62,162 nucleotides of DNA from NCBI GenBank assembly GCA_944325765.1, contig CALVBH010000019.1, forward strand, positions 1-62,162, written 5' to 3'. Below, piece after piece: positions 40,133-48,678 of the stretch. The stretch comes from an uncultured Bacteroidales bacterium. Its GTDB lineage: Bacteria; Bacteroidota; Bacteroidia; Bacteroidales; UBA932. The notes beneath the pieces were generated by a model. It was not told the DNA's origin. It was given only the letters and a program-made list of their open reading frames with translations, and did no database searches. The position numbers and the translations under genes were made by a program. The first letter of the stretch is position 1. Each line of letters begins with the position of its first letter.

Positions 40133-42163
40133 TTACAGAGTCACGGCAGTGGAAAGGCGGATGTCGCGGGAGGAAGCACCGAGGAGGATATTGAAGACTC
40201 CCGGCTCCACGACGAACTCATGAAGATCCATGTCGTAGAACGCGAATGCCTCCGAATCGAGCATGAACTCCACCTGCCGGGTCTCGCCAGGCTCGAGGTA
40301 CACCTTTTCATAGCCTTTCAGTTCCTTTTCCGGACGAGGCACGCGGGCCTTCTCGTCATTTACATAAAGCTGCACCACCTCTGCTCCGGCACGCTTCCCC
40401 GTATTCTTCACGGAAGCGGTAACGCGCACCCTGCCGTCAGACAACTTCTCCGCAGCAATGTCGGAGAACGAGAAATCCGTGTACGAAAGGCCGTAGCCGA
40501 ACGGGAAAAGAGGCTCCGTGCCGGCACGGTCATAGCCGCGATACCCCACGAAAACGCCCTCGAAATATGTCACGCGCTCGGGACTGTTCCATAACCTTTC
40601 GGTATTGCAATAGTAGTTGTTGAATACCGGATTGTCCTCCAGCCGCTTCTCCACGGTGACAGGAAGACGTCCGCTCGGGTTCACTTCGCCTGAAAGAATC
40701 TCGGCCACGGCACGTCCGCCCTGCTGCCCCGGATACCAGGCCATAAGTACAGCCTTTGCCTTGTCGAGCAGAGGATTGAAATCCACACCGCCTCCGGCAT
40801 TGACCACTATCACGAGATTCGGATTCAGGGATGCTATGGAATCGATTTCGGCTATCTGCTCTGACGGAAGTTCGAAAGGACGGTCGCTGCCCTCGTGTTC
40901 GGTGTCTGAATTGAAGCCGGCACAATACACCACTGCATCGGCCTTCGCTGCATCCGGAATCAATTTGTAGAACTCACCCACTCCTTCAGTGACCGAAACC
41001 GTTGTGAACGGATTCACGAAGCCGCTGCCTCCGCCGGTAGGAATGTTGCCTGAATTAGGTCCCAAAACGGCCACTTTTCTGACTTTCTTTGAGAATGGCA
41101 GAAAATCACCTTCATTTTCAAGGAGTACGACAGCCTCACGTGCCACATTCAGCGCAGTGAGGTCGCAGTCCGGATTCTGCTCCGGCAGGGAAGAATTCTT
41201 CTGCTCTCTGTCGAAAAAGCCGAACTCTATGAGAGTCTGGAGAATGTGCTGACATTTCTCATCGATGGTCTTTTCCGTCACAGTGCCCGTCTCTATGGCT
41301 GTCTTCAAGACACGCGGATTCATAAACTGGCCCCAGGACATTTCAAGGTCGAGGCCGTTGTTCGCCGAAAGGATACTCGAATAAGTGGCGGTCCAGTCCG
41401 ACATGAAGATGCCCTCGAAGCCCCACTCGTCTCTAAGCATATCCTTGATAAGGGCTTTGTTCTCAGTCATGTGTACGCTGTTCACGAGATTGTAGGAAGA
41501 CATCACCGCTCCCGTACGGGCTTTCTGCACGGCCTTGCGGAAAGCCGGCAGATAAATCTCGTTCAAAGTACGCTCGTCGATGTCGGACGAACCGTTATTG
41601 CGGTTGTATTCCTGGTTGTTTCCGCAGAAATGCTTGATGGTGGACATCACCCCGACAGACTGCATGCCCCTGATATAAGCCACAGCGGTCTCCGAGGTCA
41701 GATACGGGTCTTCGCCATAGTATTCGAAATTCCGGCCGCATTTCGGAAAACGGTAGATGTTCACTCCGGGACCGAGCATGATATGGACGCCGCGGGCACG
41801 GGCGTCAGTACCGAGAGATTTACCGTAAGCAAATGCAAGATCTCTGTTCCATGTCGCTGCAGCCGCGATTCCGCAGGGATACATCGTGCTCCTGGTATCG
41901 TTTCTCACACCTTGCGGACCGTCGGCCATACGGATGCGAGGGATGCCGAGACGCGGGATTTCACGGATGTAGAAGCCGTCGATGCCTCCGATGTAAGAGA
42001 GTTTCTCTTCAAGGGTCATCTGCGACACCAATTCAGCGGCACGCTGTTTCGAAGCTTCGGAAATTGCCGGAGAATCCGGTCCTGATTCTGACCCGGAAAG
42101 GGTGACTGCTGCCGCCTGAAGCGACAATGCAAGGCAGAGGCCTGCCAGTATGGATAATTTCAT
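40133..42163 (-). CDS. GH3 beta-glucosidase
   Basis: This 676-residue exo-acting glycosidase of family GH3 is likely to release glucose from beta-gluco-oligosaccharides. After a signal peptide come the barrel domain (KHFCGNNQEYNRNN) with the nucleophile D256 in FMSDWTATYSS, the alpha/beta sandwich (NAGGGVDFNPLLDKAKAVL) and a C-terminal fibronectin-type domain starting near AAEKLSDGRVRVT. The domain order is complete. A -7 match (TAACTTTG, 42213-42220 on the minus strand) suggests an internal promoter of its own. Confidence 0.93.
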   Translation of the reverse strand: MKLSILAGLCLALSLQAAAVTLSGSESGPDSPAISEASKQRAAELVSQMTLEEKLSYIGGIDGFYIREIPRLGIPRIRMADGPQGVRNDTRSTMYPCGIAAAATWNRDLAFAYGKSLGTDARARGVHIMLGPGVNIYRFPKCGRNFEYYGEDPYLTSETAVAYIRGMQSVGVMSTIKHFCGNNQEYNRNNGSSDIDERTLNEIYLPAFRKAVQKARTGAVMSSYNLVNSVHMTENKALIKDMLRDEWGFEGIFMSDWTATYSSILSANNGLDLEMSWGQFMNPRVLKTAIETGTVTEKTIDEKCQHILQTLIEFGFFDREQKNSSLPEQNPDCDLTALNVAREAVVLLENEGDFLPFSKKVRKVAVLGPNSGNIPTGGGSGFVNPFTTVSVTEGVGEFYKLIPDAAKADAVVYCAGFNSDTEHEGSDRPFELPSEQIAEIDSIASLNPNLVIVVNAGGGVDFNPLLDKAKAVLMAWYPGQQGGRAVAEILSGEVNPSGRLPVTVEKRLEDNPVFNNYYCNTERLWNSPERVTYFEGVFVGYRGYDRAGTEPLFPFGYGLSYTDFSFSDIAAEKLSDGRVRVTASVKNTGKRAGAEVVQLYVNDEKARVPRPEKELKGYEKVYLEPGETRQVEFMLDSEAFAFYDMDLHEFVVEPGVFNILLGASSRDIRLSTAVTL

Positions 42164-42212
42164 TTTTAAGATTTTTGGGCTTATTAAACAAATTAAATAT
42201 CCCGGTTAAACG

Positions 42213-42220
42213 CAAAGTTA
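42213..42220 (-). promoter_or_regulatory. Possible internal -7 element before GH3
   Basis: CAAAGTTA reads TAACTTTG on the minus strand, matching TAnnTTTG, 50 bases before the GH3 start. No TTTG is seen at 19 bases, so it is tentative. Confidence 0.35.
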
Positions 42221-42243
42221 AGAGCAAAAGTGCTTGCTGCCGG

Positions 42244-44346
42244 CTACAGGTCAATGCGGATAGAGGAGCCGGGAGTGACGGTGTGGTGCCGGGTCCTGAC
42301 GCCCTGGCCCGAAAGCGTCACTTCGAGTTTGCCTGATGGCAGGCGGACTATCGAGATGTCGAAATCTCCCCCGAAAGCCTTGATGTGTCGAATGGCGGCA
42401 CGATCCCAGGAAGAAGGAAGCGACGGGGTCATCGTGAACGAATGCAGGCCTGTCGGACGGATGCCGAAAATCCCTTCGGTGACGATGCGGCAATACAGCC
42501 CTCCCTCGGCGGAAAGGTGGCGCTGGGCGCCCTCCGGCCATGCCTCTATCATATAAGGGACATGCTCTCCGAGAAGCCGCCAGGCGGAAAAATCATGCAT
42601 GAAACCATACGCCTCGTCCGCATAGCCGGCGCAGAACAGACCGCGCAGGGCATAGAGCGTGGACCTGTCCCAGAACGTAGTATCGCCCTGTGCAGTAAGC
42701 AATCCGTTGCGGGTCAGCATTTCAGGCCCGAGCAATGCCGCAGCGGTACCCTCCCTGTGATAGTCGAGCCCCACCACGAGCGGCAGGCAAATCCACGAAC
42801 GCAGAACATCGTTTCCGTCATAATACCTGTATGCCTCGTAGCCGGAGACCTCTGCTCCGAAATATTTCTCAATCGCAGACTTCATCCTCTTCGCTTCGGC
42901 CCTGTATTCCCTGGACACACTGCGGGACAGCCCCAAATCGTCAGCCAGATTTGCAGCCGACAGCAAGGCATCGTAATACAGACACGAAGTGCTCAGATTG
43001 GCATCTCCCGACGGGAAACGGTTTTCGAGTTCGTCCGTGTCGGAAGCCACCACACCGTCTGCCGTCTTGTTTCTCCTGCAGAACTCCAGGCACCACTCCA
43101 CTAACGGCCACAGTTCTCTGGCTGTCTCCACCGAGCCGGAAGCCAGGGCATACCTGGAGGCTCCGCTGGCAAGCATTGCCGCATCACCGCGATCTCCGGC
43201 ACCGTCCCAAATGTCATCGCCCTCGGCTATTATCGAACTTGGAATCGGCTTGTACCCATCGTTCATAAACTGCGCAAACAGCCTGTAGCAGTTCTCTGCC
43301 GACAGATTCCCCTTGTCATACCCGACAAACGGATAAAAAGGGCTCACATAGTCGGCAGTATCGTTCGTCCAGACCGCAGCATAGAACACTTCCCCGCCAG
43401 GAGCATGCATATAGCCGTTTTTCGTCTTTATGATACTCTCGCAGGCTCGTATCTTCGAAAAGAAGAACTCCGAATTCAGCACACTGTCAGGGCTTTCGAA
43501 AATGAGGGAAGAGGACATTTCGCCGATAAAGGAACGCCTTGCGGAATATTCTGCCTCATAATCAAACGCTGCTGCCTCTTCGCCTGCCACGCTGCCGGAA
43601 AAATACATTTCAAAGGAAAGTTCGGCACCAGGAGCCAGGGTATAGTTGCCGTCTCCGGCAATTTCGCCTTTTATGCAGTAACTCCTGCCGTCCGCTCCCC
43701 TTTCCGGATCAGTGGTGTAAACGCATTTGTAATCAGGGATATTCAACGCCAAAGTCCTGCTTCCGACATTCTTCAGCGTGTACCTTTCGCACGTCAGCAG
43801 CTTGTCGGCCGACGGGAAAAACACGCGGGTCATCTCTATCTCCGGCTTTTGTCCGGCCTTGCGGTCTGCCCCCGAATACGTCCAGCCGACATTCCAGAGG
43901 CTTTTCACCGTTAGGATGCCGTCGAATCGCACCTGCGTGACCTTCTCACGGGTCAGGGTCATATCTTCGACCGAAATGGCAGGGACCACATCAGCCGCAG
44001 TCCTCCAGACCAGACTGCCGTGCGTATCGTTAGGCAGTTTTCTCAGCGTCGGGAAAACAAGGGACCTTTCGCATCTGAAAGCACCGCCTGAATCCACGCC
44101 CCAGCGCAGCACTTCGGAAACCTTGTCTCCGGTCATTTCCAGATGGTCGTAGTGCGGGATGTCGGCTTCCGGCTGCCATACTATGGCCCTGCCTCCATCC
44201 GTAATGCTCCAGCGAAGGTCGGAGCCGGCAGAGACATCTGCGGACAGATTCTGCTCCGCGCCGGAAAGGTTCCATGCCGCTGACGGCAAAGCCATACACA
44301 GGCTCAACGCCAAGGCCGGCACAAGATATTGTATTGTTTTTTTCAT
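42244..44346 (-). CDS. Six-hairpin (alpha/alpha barrel) glycosidase-like protein
   Basis: This is a 700-residue secreted protein. A signal peptide ends near PSAAW, an N-terminal beta-sandwich of about 270 residues follows, then an alpha-helical toroid with candidate acidic residues in YAAVWTNDTADY, EGDDIWDGAGDRGDAAML and ASDTDELENRFPSG. A small beta domain ends it. The arrangement matches the six-hairpin glycosidase superfamily, but I cannot place it in a numbered family. It is coupled to the metallophosphoesterase gene by an ATGA overlap. Confidence 0.75.
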   Translation of the reverse strand: MKKTIQYLVPALALSLCMALPSAAWNLSGAEQNLSADVSAGSDLRWSITDGGRAIVWQPEADIPHYDHLEMTGDKVSEVLRWGVDSGGAFRCERSLVFPTLRKLPNDTHGSLVWRTAADVVPAISVEDMTLTREKVTQVRFDGILTVKSLWNVGWTYSGADRKAGQKPEIEMTRVFFPSADKLLTCERYTLKNVGSRTLALNIPDYKCVYTTDPERGADGRSYCIKGEIAGDGNYTLAPGAELSFEMYFSGSVAGEEAAAFDYEAEYSARRSFIGEMSSSLIFESPDSVLNSEFFFSKIRACESIIKTKNGYMHAPGGEVFYAAVWTNDTADYVSPFYPFVGYDKGNLSAENCYRLFAQFMNDGYKPIPSSIIAEGDDIWDGAGDRGDAAMLASGASRYALASGSVETARELWPLVEWCLEFCRRNKTADGVVASDTDELENRFPSGDANLSTSCLYYDALLSAANLADDLGLSRSVSREYRAEAKRMKSAIEKYFGAEVSGYEAYRYYDGNDVLRSWICLPLVVGLDYHREGTAAALLGPEMLTRNGLLTAQGDTTFWDRSTLYALRGLFCAGYADEAYGFMHDFSAWRLLGEHVPYMIEAWPEGAQRHLSAEGGLYCRIVTEGIFGIRPTGLHSFTMTPSLPSSWDRAAIRHIKAFGGDFDISIVRLPSGKLEVTLSGQGVRTRHHTVTPGSSIRIDL

Positions 44347-45497
44347 TTAATGTCAATTGTAAATTCGAAATCATCGTAAGGCGCCGTCCGCCAGGCCTGC
44401 GCGGAAGTAATGTGCGAAATGGCGAAAAGCGGAGAGAAAGTCCTTACGCTGATGGTCCTGCCATCCGGTTTGAACTCCAGGATACGCAGCCAGCAGTCTC
44501 CCCCGTTGCCATGCCACTGCCCGTCGTTGGTCTGGGAGTTGAACATCATCTGAGGGATGATATGTCCGTCAGCCGCAGGGTCTTCGCGATATCCGCAGGT
44601 GCAACTGTAGTCGATGTCCTTCACATTGCTGCCGGCAGGAATCCGCGGAGGGACACCGGTATGTCCGCAGAGCACGAGAGCGATGTTTTTCGAAGGATAG
44701 ACAAGCTTCTCCCAGACGGCCTGAGGCCAGTTGTGCGGTGTCACCTTGTACCATTTCTCGTCCTCGATACGAGTGCCGTCGGGCAGGATGAAAGAATGCA
44801 CGAAAAGTATTACCTTGTGATCCGCATATTCCGGTCCGGATATCAGGTCCGATGCCCACTGCAGGATCTCGTCGCGCGGAGCGAACTCGAGGGCGAGGAT
44901 GAGGATTTTCCCCCATACGTCATCGGAAAACTCGTATGCGGCATTTTCGAGCGTATGGATGTTCTGCCAGTTCGGGGCAGTGGCCACGAGATGCTCCATA
45001 TTCAGGAGATTCCGCTCGGGATAGACATAGTCCGGCATTTGGGAATACCTGTGCTCGGCCGAAATGTAGCCTATGTCGTGGTTCCCCTGGCAGGCGATGT
45101 AAGGCACCCTGTTGTCGAGAAAAGCGAGCGAATGGGAAAGGGCTTCCCACTGCTGGCGGGAGGTCTGCGTTCCGTTCGGAAAGTCAGGCAGGCCTCCGGC
45201 GATGAGCTTGTTGTTCTGTTCCACGAGGTCACCTGTGAGCAGGGCCGTCATCACATTCAGCCTTTTCGCGTTCTGGGCTATCCAGGCCGTCTGCAGGTCG
45301 AAAAGCGGCTGGGTGGCGGCGAACTTGATGTAGCTCTGCGCATCACCGAACATTATCATCGAGAAAGACTCCGGGTCTTCCAACTGCGGGTATACCGGAA
45401 TGATAGGTTCCGACTGTTTTATCTGGCCATTGACCATCAGCGGCAACGTCATCGCGGAAATCACCGCAGCCGCAAATATTGACAAATTACGTTTCAT
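44343..45497 (-). CDS. Secreted metallophosphoesterase
   Basis: This 384-residue calcineurin-type phosphoesterase carries the motifs MFGDAQS, TGDLVEQN, CQGNHDIGY, VHSF and CGHTG in order, so the bimetal site is complete. A signal peptide precedes it (start at 45497, MKRNLSIFAAAV; the frame is open to 45629). A phosphatase inside a glucan-type PUL is unusual and hints at a phosphorylated or phosphodiester-bearing glycan, or at a sugar-phosphate product. Its stop overlaps the start of the six-hairpin gene. Confidence 0.85.
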   Translation of the reverse strand: MKRNLSIFAAAVISAMTLPLMVNGQIKQSEPIIPVYPQLEDPESFSMIMFGDAQSYIKFAATQPLFDLQTAWIAQNAKRLNVMTALLTGDLVEQNNKLIAGGLPDFPNGTQTSRQQWEALSHSLAFLDNRVPYIACQGNHDIGYISAEHRYSQMPDYVYPERNLLNMEHLVATAPNWQNIHTLENAAYEFSDDVWGKILILALEFAPRDEILQWASDLISGPEYADHKVILFVHSFILPDGTRIEDEKWYKVTPHNWPQAVWEKLVYPSKNIALVLCGHTGVPPRIPAGSNVKDIDYSCTCGYREDPAADGHIIPQMMFNSQTNDGQWHGNGGDCWLRILEFKPDGRTISVRTFSPLFAISHITSAQAWRTAPYDDFEFTIDIK

Positions 45498-45505
45498 TAT
45501 TATTT

Positions 45506-46609
45506 CTATAGTTTGGTGACACGAACCCAGTCGACAAGCATATACGACGGGCAGTCTTCCGGTTTTATCGAGCTTGCTCCGGCAGGGCCGACGCTGAGGA
45601 TGATGTGGAAACCGCCGCTGAACGGCCACTGCATAAGTTCAGCTTCGTTTTCACGATGCTGGTTTTTGTATGTGAAAGCTATCTGAGGATTGTCTTCAGT
45701 GCAGCCGTTGGCATCGTAGATTCTCACATAATCATCAGTCACATCGGCGGAGTAGATATTGTAGGCATCCTTGTTGTAGCCGCTGTATGCCAGATCTACA
45801 TCGGGTGTGTTATGGCCTGTGTATGTGTCGATGTAGTGCGAATGCAGGGTGTGCTGGACATAGTCATGCAAATACGAGTGCTCCATAATATCAATCTCGC
45901 CGCTGTCAGGCCAGCCGCCGTAGGTCCAGTACCCGTACTCGGGCATCATCCAGACTGCCTGGCCTATGGATCCGGCGTCATCCACGAATTTCGCGCGGAC
46001 TTCGATGCGGAACGGAGCCCGGAACCAAAGCTTGCCCTCGGTCTTGACACCTCCCGAGAAGCATTTACCGTCTTCGTTTACTACCGCCAATACCAGCTTC
46101 CCGTCCTCAATATATGAATGGGCCGGGCTGCCGGACATCGACACCTGCCATGCGGCAGTACCCTTCGGTACATAGACCCAGGCATCTGGATCAAGGCCAT
46201 CCGGCTGATCGAAGTCATCGAAGAAAAGAACGTCCTCGGATGCTCCGGGGAAACGGTTTTCGTAGGCGGAGAGGATCACGGTGTAGACAGTCTCCTCTCC
46301 GTCGCAGGCAACGGTGAAGTCCTGGGATGCAGGCCAGTCTCCGGTGAAGTCATTCGGGTCGGGAGAGATGGTCGCTCCGTCAGCCAGCCTGTAGTCGGCC
46401 GCAGAGACCTGACCGCCGTATTTGATGGCGCCGATGGTGGCTGTGCGGGTTTCCTGATTGATGGAGGCGTGGTAGATGTTGCTGCCCACCGTCAGGGTGA
46501 AACGTTCGAGAGGGTAGCCGGCATCAGGAGCCGAGGCATTCTCTGCGCACCCGGCCATCGTCAGGGCTGTGAGTGCGGCGGTTAAAAGTATTGTCATTTT
46601 TCTTGTCAT
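45506..46609 (-). CDS. GH16 endo-beta-glucanase, lipoprotein
   Basis: This 367-residue protein begins with a lipoprotein signal (LTMAGCAE), then a short Ig-like domain and a GH16 jelly-roll. The catalytic motif GEIDIMEH gives nucleophile E238, D240 and acid/base E243. GH16 enzymes of this form cut laminarin or mixed-linkage beta-glucan; other GH16 activities (agarase, carrageenase) cannot be excluded. The lipid anchor suggests it cuts polymer at the cell surface before SusCD uptake. Confidence 0.9.
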   Translation of the reverse strand: MTRKMTILLTAALTALTMAGCAENASAPDAGYPLERFTLTVGSNIYHASINQETRTATIGAIKYGGQVSAADYRLADGATISPDPNDFTGDWPASQDFTVACDGEETVYTVILSAYENRFPGASEDVLFFDDFDQPDGLDPDAWVYVPKGTAAWQVSMSGSPAHSYIEDGKLVLAVVNEDGKCFSGGVKTEGKLWFRAPFRIEVRAKFVDDAGSIGQAVWMMPEYGYWTYGGWPDSGEIDIMEHSYLHDYVQHTLHSHYIDTYTGHNTPDVDLAYSGYNKDAYNIYSADVTDDYVRIYDANGCTEDNPQIAFTYKNQHRENEAELMQWPFSGGFHIILSVGPAGASSIKPEDCPSYMLVDWVRVTKL

Positions 46610-46665
46610 CAGTTTTTTATTGTTTTTTTATTTCTGTTTCAGTCGGATGGCAATGTTCGCACAGA

Positions 46666-48411
46666 TTACTCTACAGAATAAGGAATGTGCTCGAATGATT
46701 CGATGGTAATCGAGCCTGTGGCACCGCCTGAAATACCGAACTGATATTCAAGGCCCTGATGGCTTGACCCGGCTTGCCAGATATCGCCTCCTACGCCATC
46801 GTTTGTACCGACGGTTCTGGTTTCGCTGTTATCCAGAACGAGATCGCCGTTTACCCAGATCTTTCTCGACAATCTCTTTGTCTGAGGAGCTCCTTGAGGA
46901 TTATCCATCTCATCCGGGAGAATTTCCAGTTTCAGGGATCTCAACTCATTTACAGCTATCGATGGAGTAAAGGTGGATTTTGCATTATATCCGCCATTCC
47001 AACCTGAGTCCGCTCCAAAGAAAACCTTTCTATCACCTATTTGCAGGGAGCCCTCTCCATACAGGAAATTCTCACCGCTGTTGCCGGTTCCTCCGAAGCG
47101 GATTCTGAGCGTGATTCCGTCATTGGTATTGTCTATACAGAAATATCCGCCGTTGAGGTTTACATTCGAGAACGTCCATTCGAATGTTCCATACGTAAAT
47201 TTGTCATTCGTGTGGATCAAGGCATTGGCTCCTGCCGAAGTCAATGTATTCCCTTCTATTGAGGAATTTTCATGCAAATCAGGATACCCGAAAGAATCCT
47301 GTGTGATCGTCATTGTCCTGGATTCCTGACCGTCAGCGGAGAGAGTAAGAGTGTAGGACTTGTCGTAGATGTACTTCGAATACGGGAGGGTGACGGTTAC
47401 GGTCCGTGTGCCGGTGCCTTCTTCGTCTGAAAGTGTCACGTCTTCGCTGTCGGCAGTGAGTGTCCAGGATGTACCTGCAGGGGCGTTGACAGTGTAGGTT
47501 TTGGTGCTACCCTTGTAACTGAAGTTCGTGTCCTCGGTCTGTGCGAAACCGAAATCTCCATGAGTGAATTCACCGACCGGTACCACAGCTTCCTTTATGT
47601 CGCGTGCTTCCACAGTCAGGGACGATATTTCAGCCATAGCCGATGTGCCGTCAGCCAGGGTCACAGTCAGGGTCATATCAGTGTAGCTGCCAGGCAGGAT
47701 GACTATATAGTAAGGGCCGGCTGCAAGGTTTCCGCCATCCTTGCCGACGAGGGAAACGCCGGCAGGAGTGTCGGACGAAGCTGCCGTGGCGGAGTATGTT
47801 TCAGCACTCATATCCACAGTGTAGGCACCTGCCAGGCTCTTGTCGGCAGAAAGGGCAATGGATTTCACGTCTCCCGTCACTCCTTCGAGAATGACCTTGA
47901 ACATGGCTGCCACGTGGTCGAATGCAAGGCTGTTGTCAGCCCCGGGTATGGCCACGGCCGGGTTCAGCATGGTATCGAAAGTGGCGTCGGCAGTGGAATA
48001 CTGCTCTGACGGAAGCGTGGCGCTGAGGATAGAGCCGGATACCGAAACTGTCTCATCGTAAGGATAAAAAGCATAAAGAGGAGTATCCGGCAGGGCAAAG
48101 CCGCTGAAGCGTCCGGTCGATGTACCGGCGCCCTCGATGATGTCGAACTTGTTGGCCTTTGTGTCGAAAATGCCGATGGCATCGCCTTCGGACCATACTG
48201 CCGATTTGCCGTCTGCGGCAATGGCTGTCCTGGTCCCGGCCGAAGCCGCATTCTGAGCGGCTCCGGATACCGTCACTGCAGGAGTGCCTGCAGTGAACTG
48301 CATGGGAACGCGTGAGGGCGTTTCGGGTTCCGAGTTGTCCTTGTTGGCGCAGGAAACGGCTGCTGTCATGGCAGCGGCTGCGCAGATTATGGATAAAATA
48401 TTCTTTTTCAT
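46666..48411 (-). CDS. Fimbrillin-like/BACON lipoprotein, likely glycan-binding
   Basis: This is a 581-residue lipoprotein (AAVSCANK). Residues 30-270 resemble the Bacteroidetes fimbrillin/Mfa-like fold (SVWSEGDAIGIF, YAFYPYDE, FDHVAAMFKV). A BACON domain follows (TSWTLTADSEDVTLS...YTLTLSADGQESRTMTITQ). The last 200 residues match the neighbour at 48679 almost residue for residue and may be a concanavalin-like binding module. The start 48411 (MKKNILSII) is chosen over 48453. It is probably a surface glycan-binding protein; this is inference. Confidence 0.72.
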   Translation of the reverse strand: MKKNILSIICAAAAMTAAVSCANKDNSEPETPSRVPMQFTAGTPAVTVSGAAQNAASAGTRTAIAADGKSAVWSEGDAIGIFDTKANKFDIIEGAGTSTGRFSGFALPDTPLYAFYPYDETVSVSGSILSATLPSEQYSTADATFDTMLNPAVAIPGADNSLAFDHVAAMFKVILEGVTGDVKSIALSADKSLAGAYTVDMSAETYSATAASSDTPAGVSLVGKDGGNLAAGPYYIVILPGSYTDMTLTVTLADGTSAMAEISSLTVEARDIKEAVVPVGEFTHGDFGFAQTEDTNFSYKGSTKTYTVNAPAGTSWTLTADSEDVTLSDEEGTGTRTVTVTLPYSKYIYDKSYTLTLSADGQESRTMTITQDSFGYPDLHENSSIEGNTLTSAGANALIHTNDKFTYGTFEWTFSNVNLNGGYFCIDNTNDGITLRIRFGGTGNSGENFLYGEGSLQIGDRKVFFGADSGWNGGYNAKSTFTPSIAVNELRSLKLEILPDEMDNPQGAPQTKRLSRKIWVNGDLVLDNSETRTVGTNDGVGGDIWQAGSSHQGLEYQFGISGGATGSITIESFEHIPYSVE

Positions 48412-48482
48412 TGTCTGATTTTTTTTGAATTTGTCTGTTCTGTCATAAGTCATGGTCCAGGCCCGGAAGCTTCACCTGCTTC

Positions 48483-48638
48483 TTAATTGCCGAAATCCAG
48501 ATCTACGGTTTCAGGGTCGTTGAATCCGTTCAGTGTGGCATCGCCGCTGTAGCAGAAGCCTGCTTCCGCGGCTACGGAAGTGGTTTCAAAGGTTGGGGCC
48601 ATATACCCCTCCCCATTGTGTTTCGTGGTTGTTTTCAT
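48483..48638 (-). CDS. 51-residue peptide with conserved-looking AxxxEAGFCYSG motif
   Basis: This short peptide sits between the two paralogous lipoproteins. It reads MKTTTKHNGEGYMAPTFETT at the start, then AAEAGFCYSG, and an acidic tail. There is no signal peptide and only one cysteine. Similar short peptides with APxxE and GFCxSG segments occur in Bacteroidetes near surface-lipoprotein and SusCD genes, from memory. The ATG at 48638 is favoured; upstream ATGs at 48671 and 48686 are in frame. The function is unknown. Confidence 0.6.
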   Translation of the reverse strand: MKTTTKHNGEGYMAPTFETTSVAAEAGFCYSGDATLNGFNDPETVDLDFGN

Positions 48639-48678
48639 GATGTTTTTATTATGGTTATTATTTGATGACATCGTAGCA

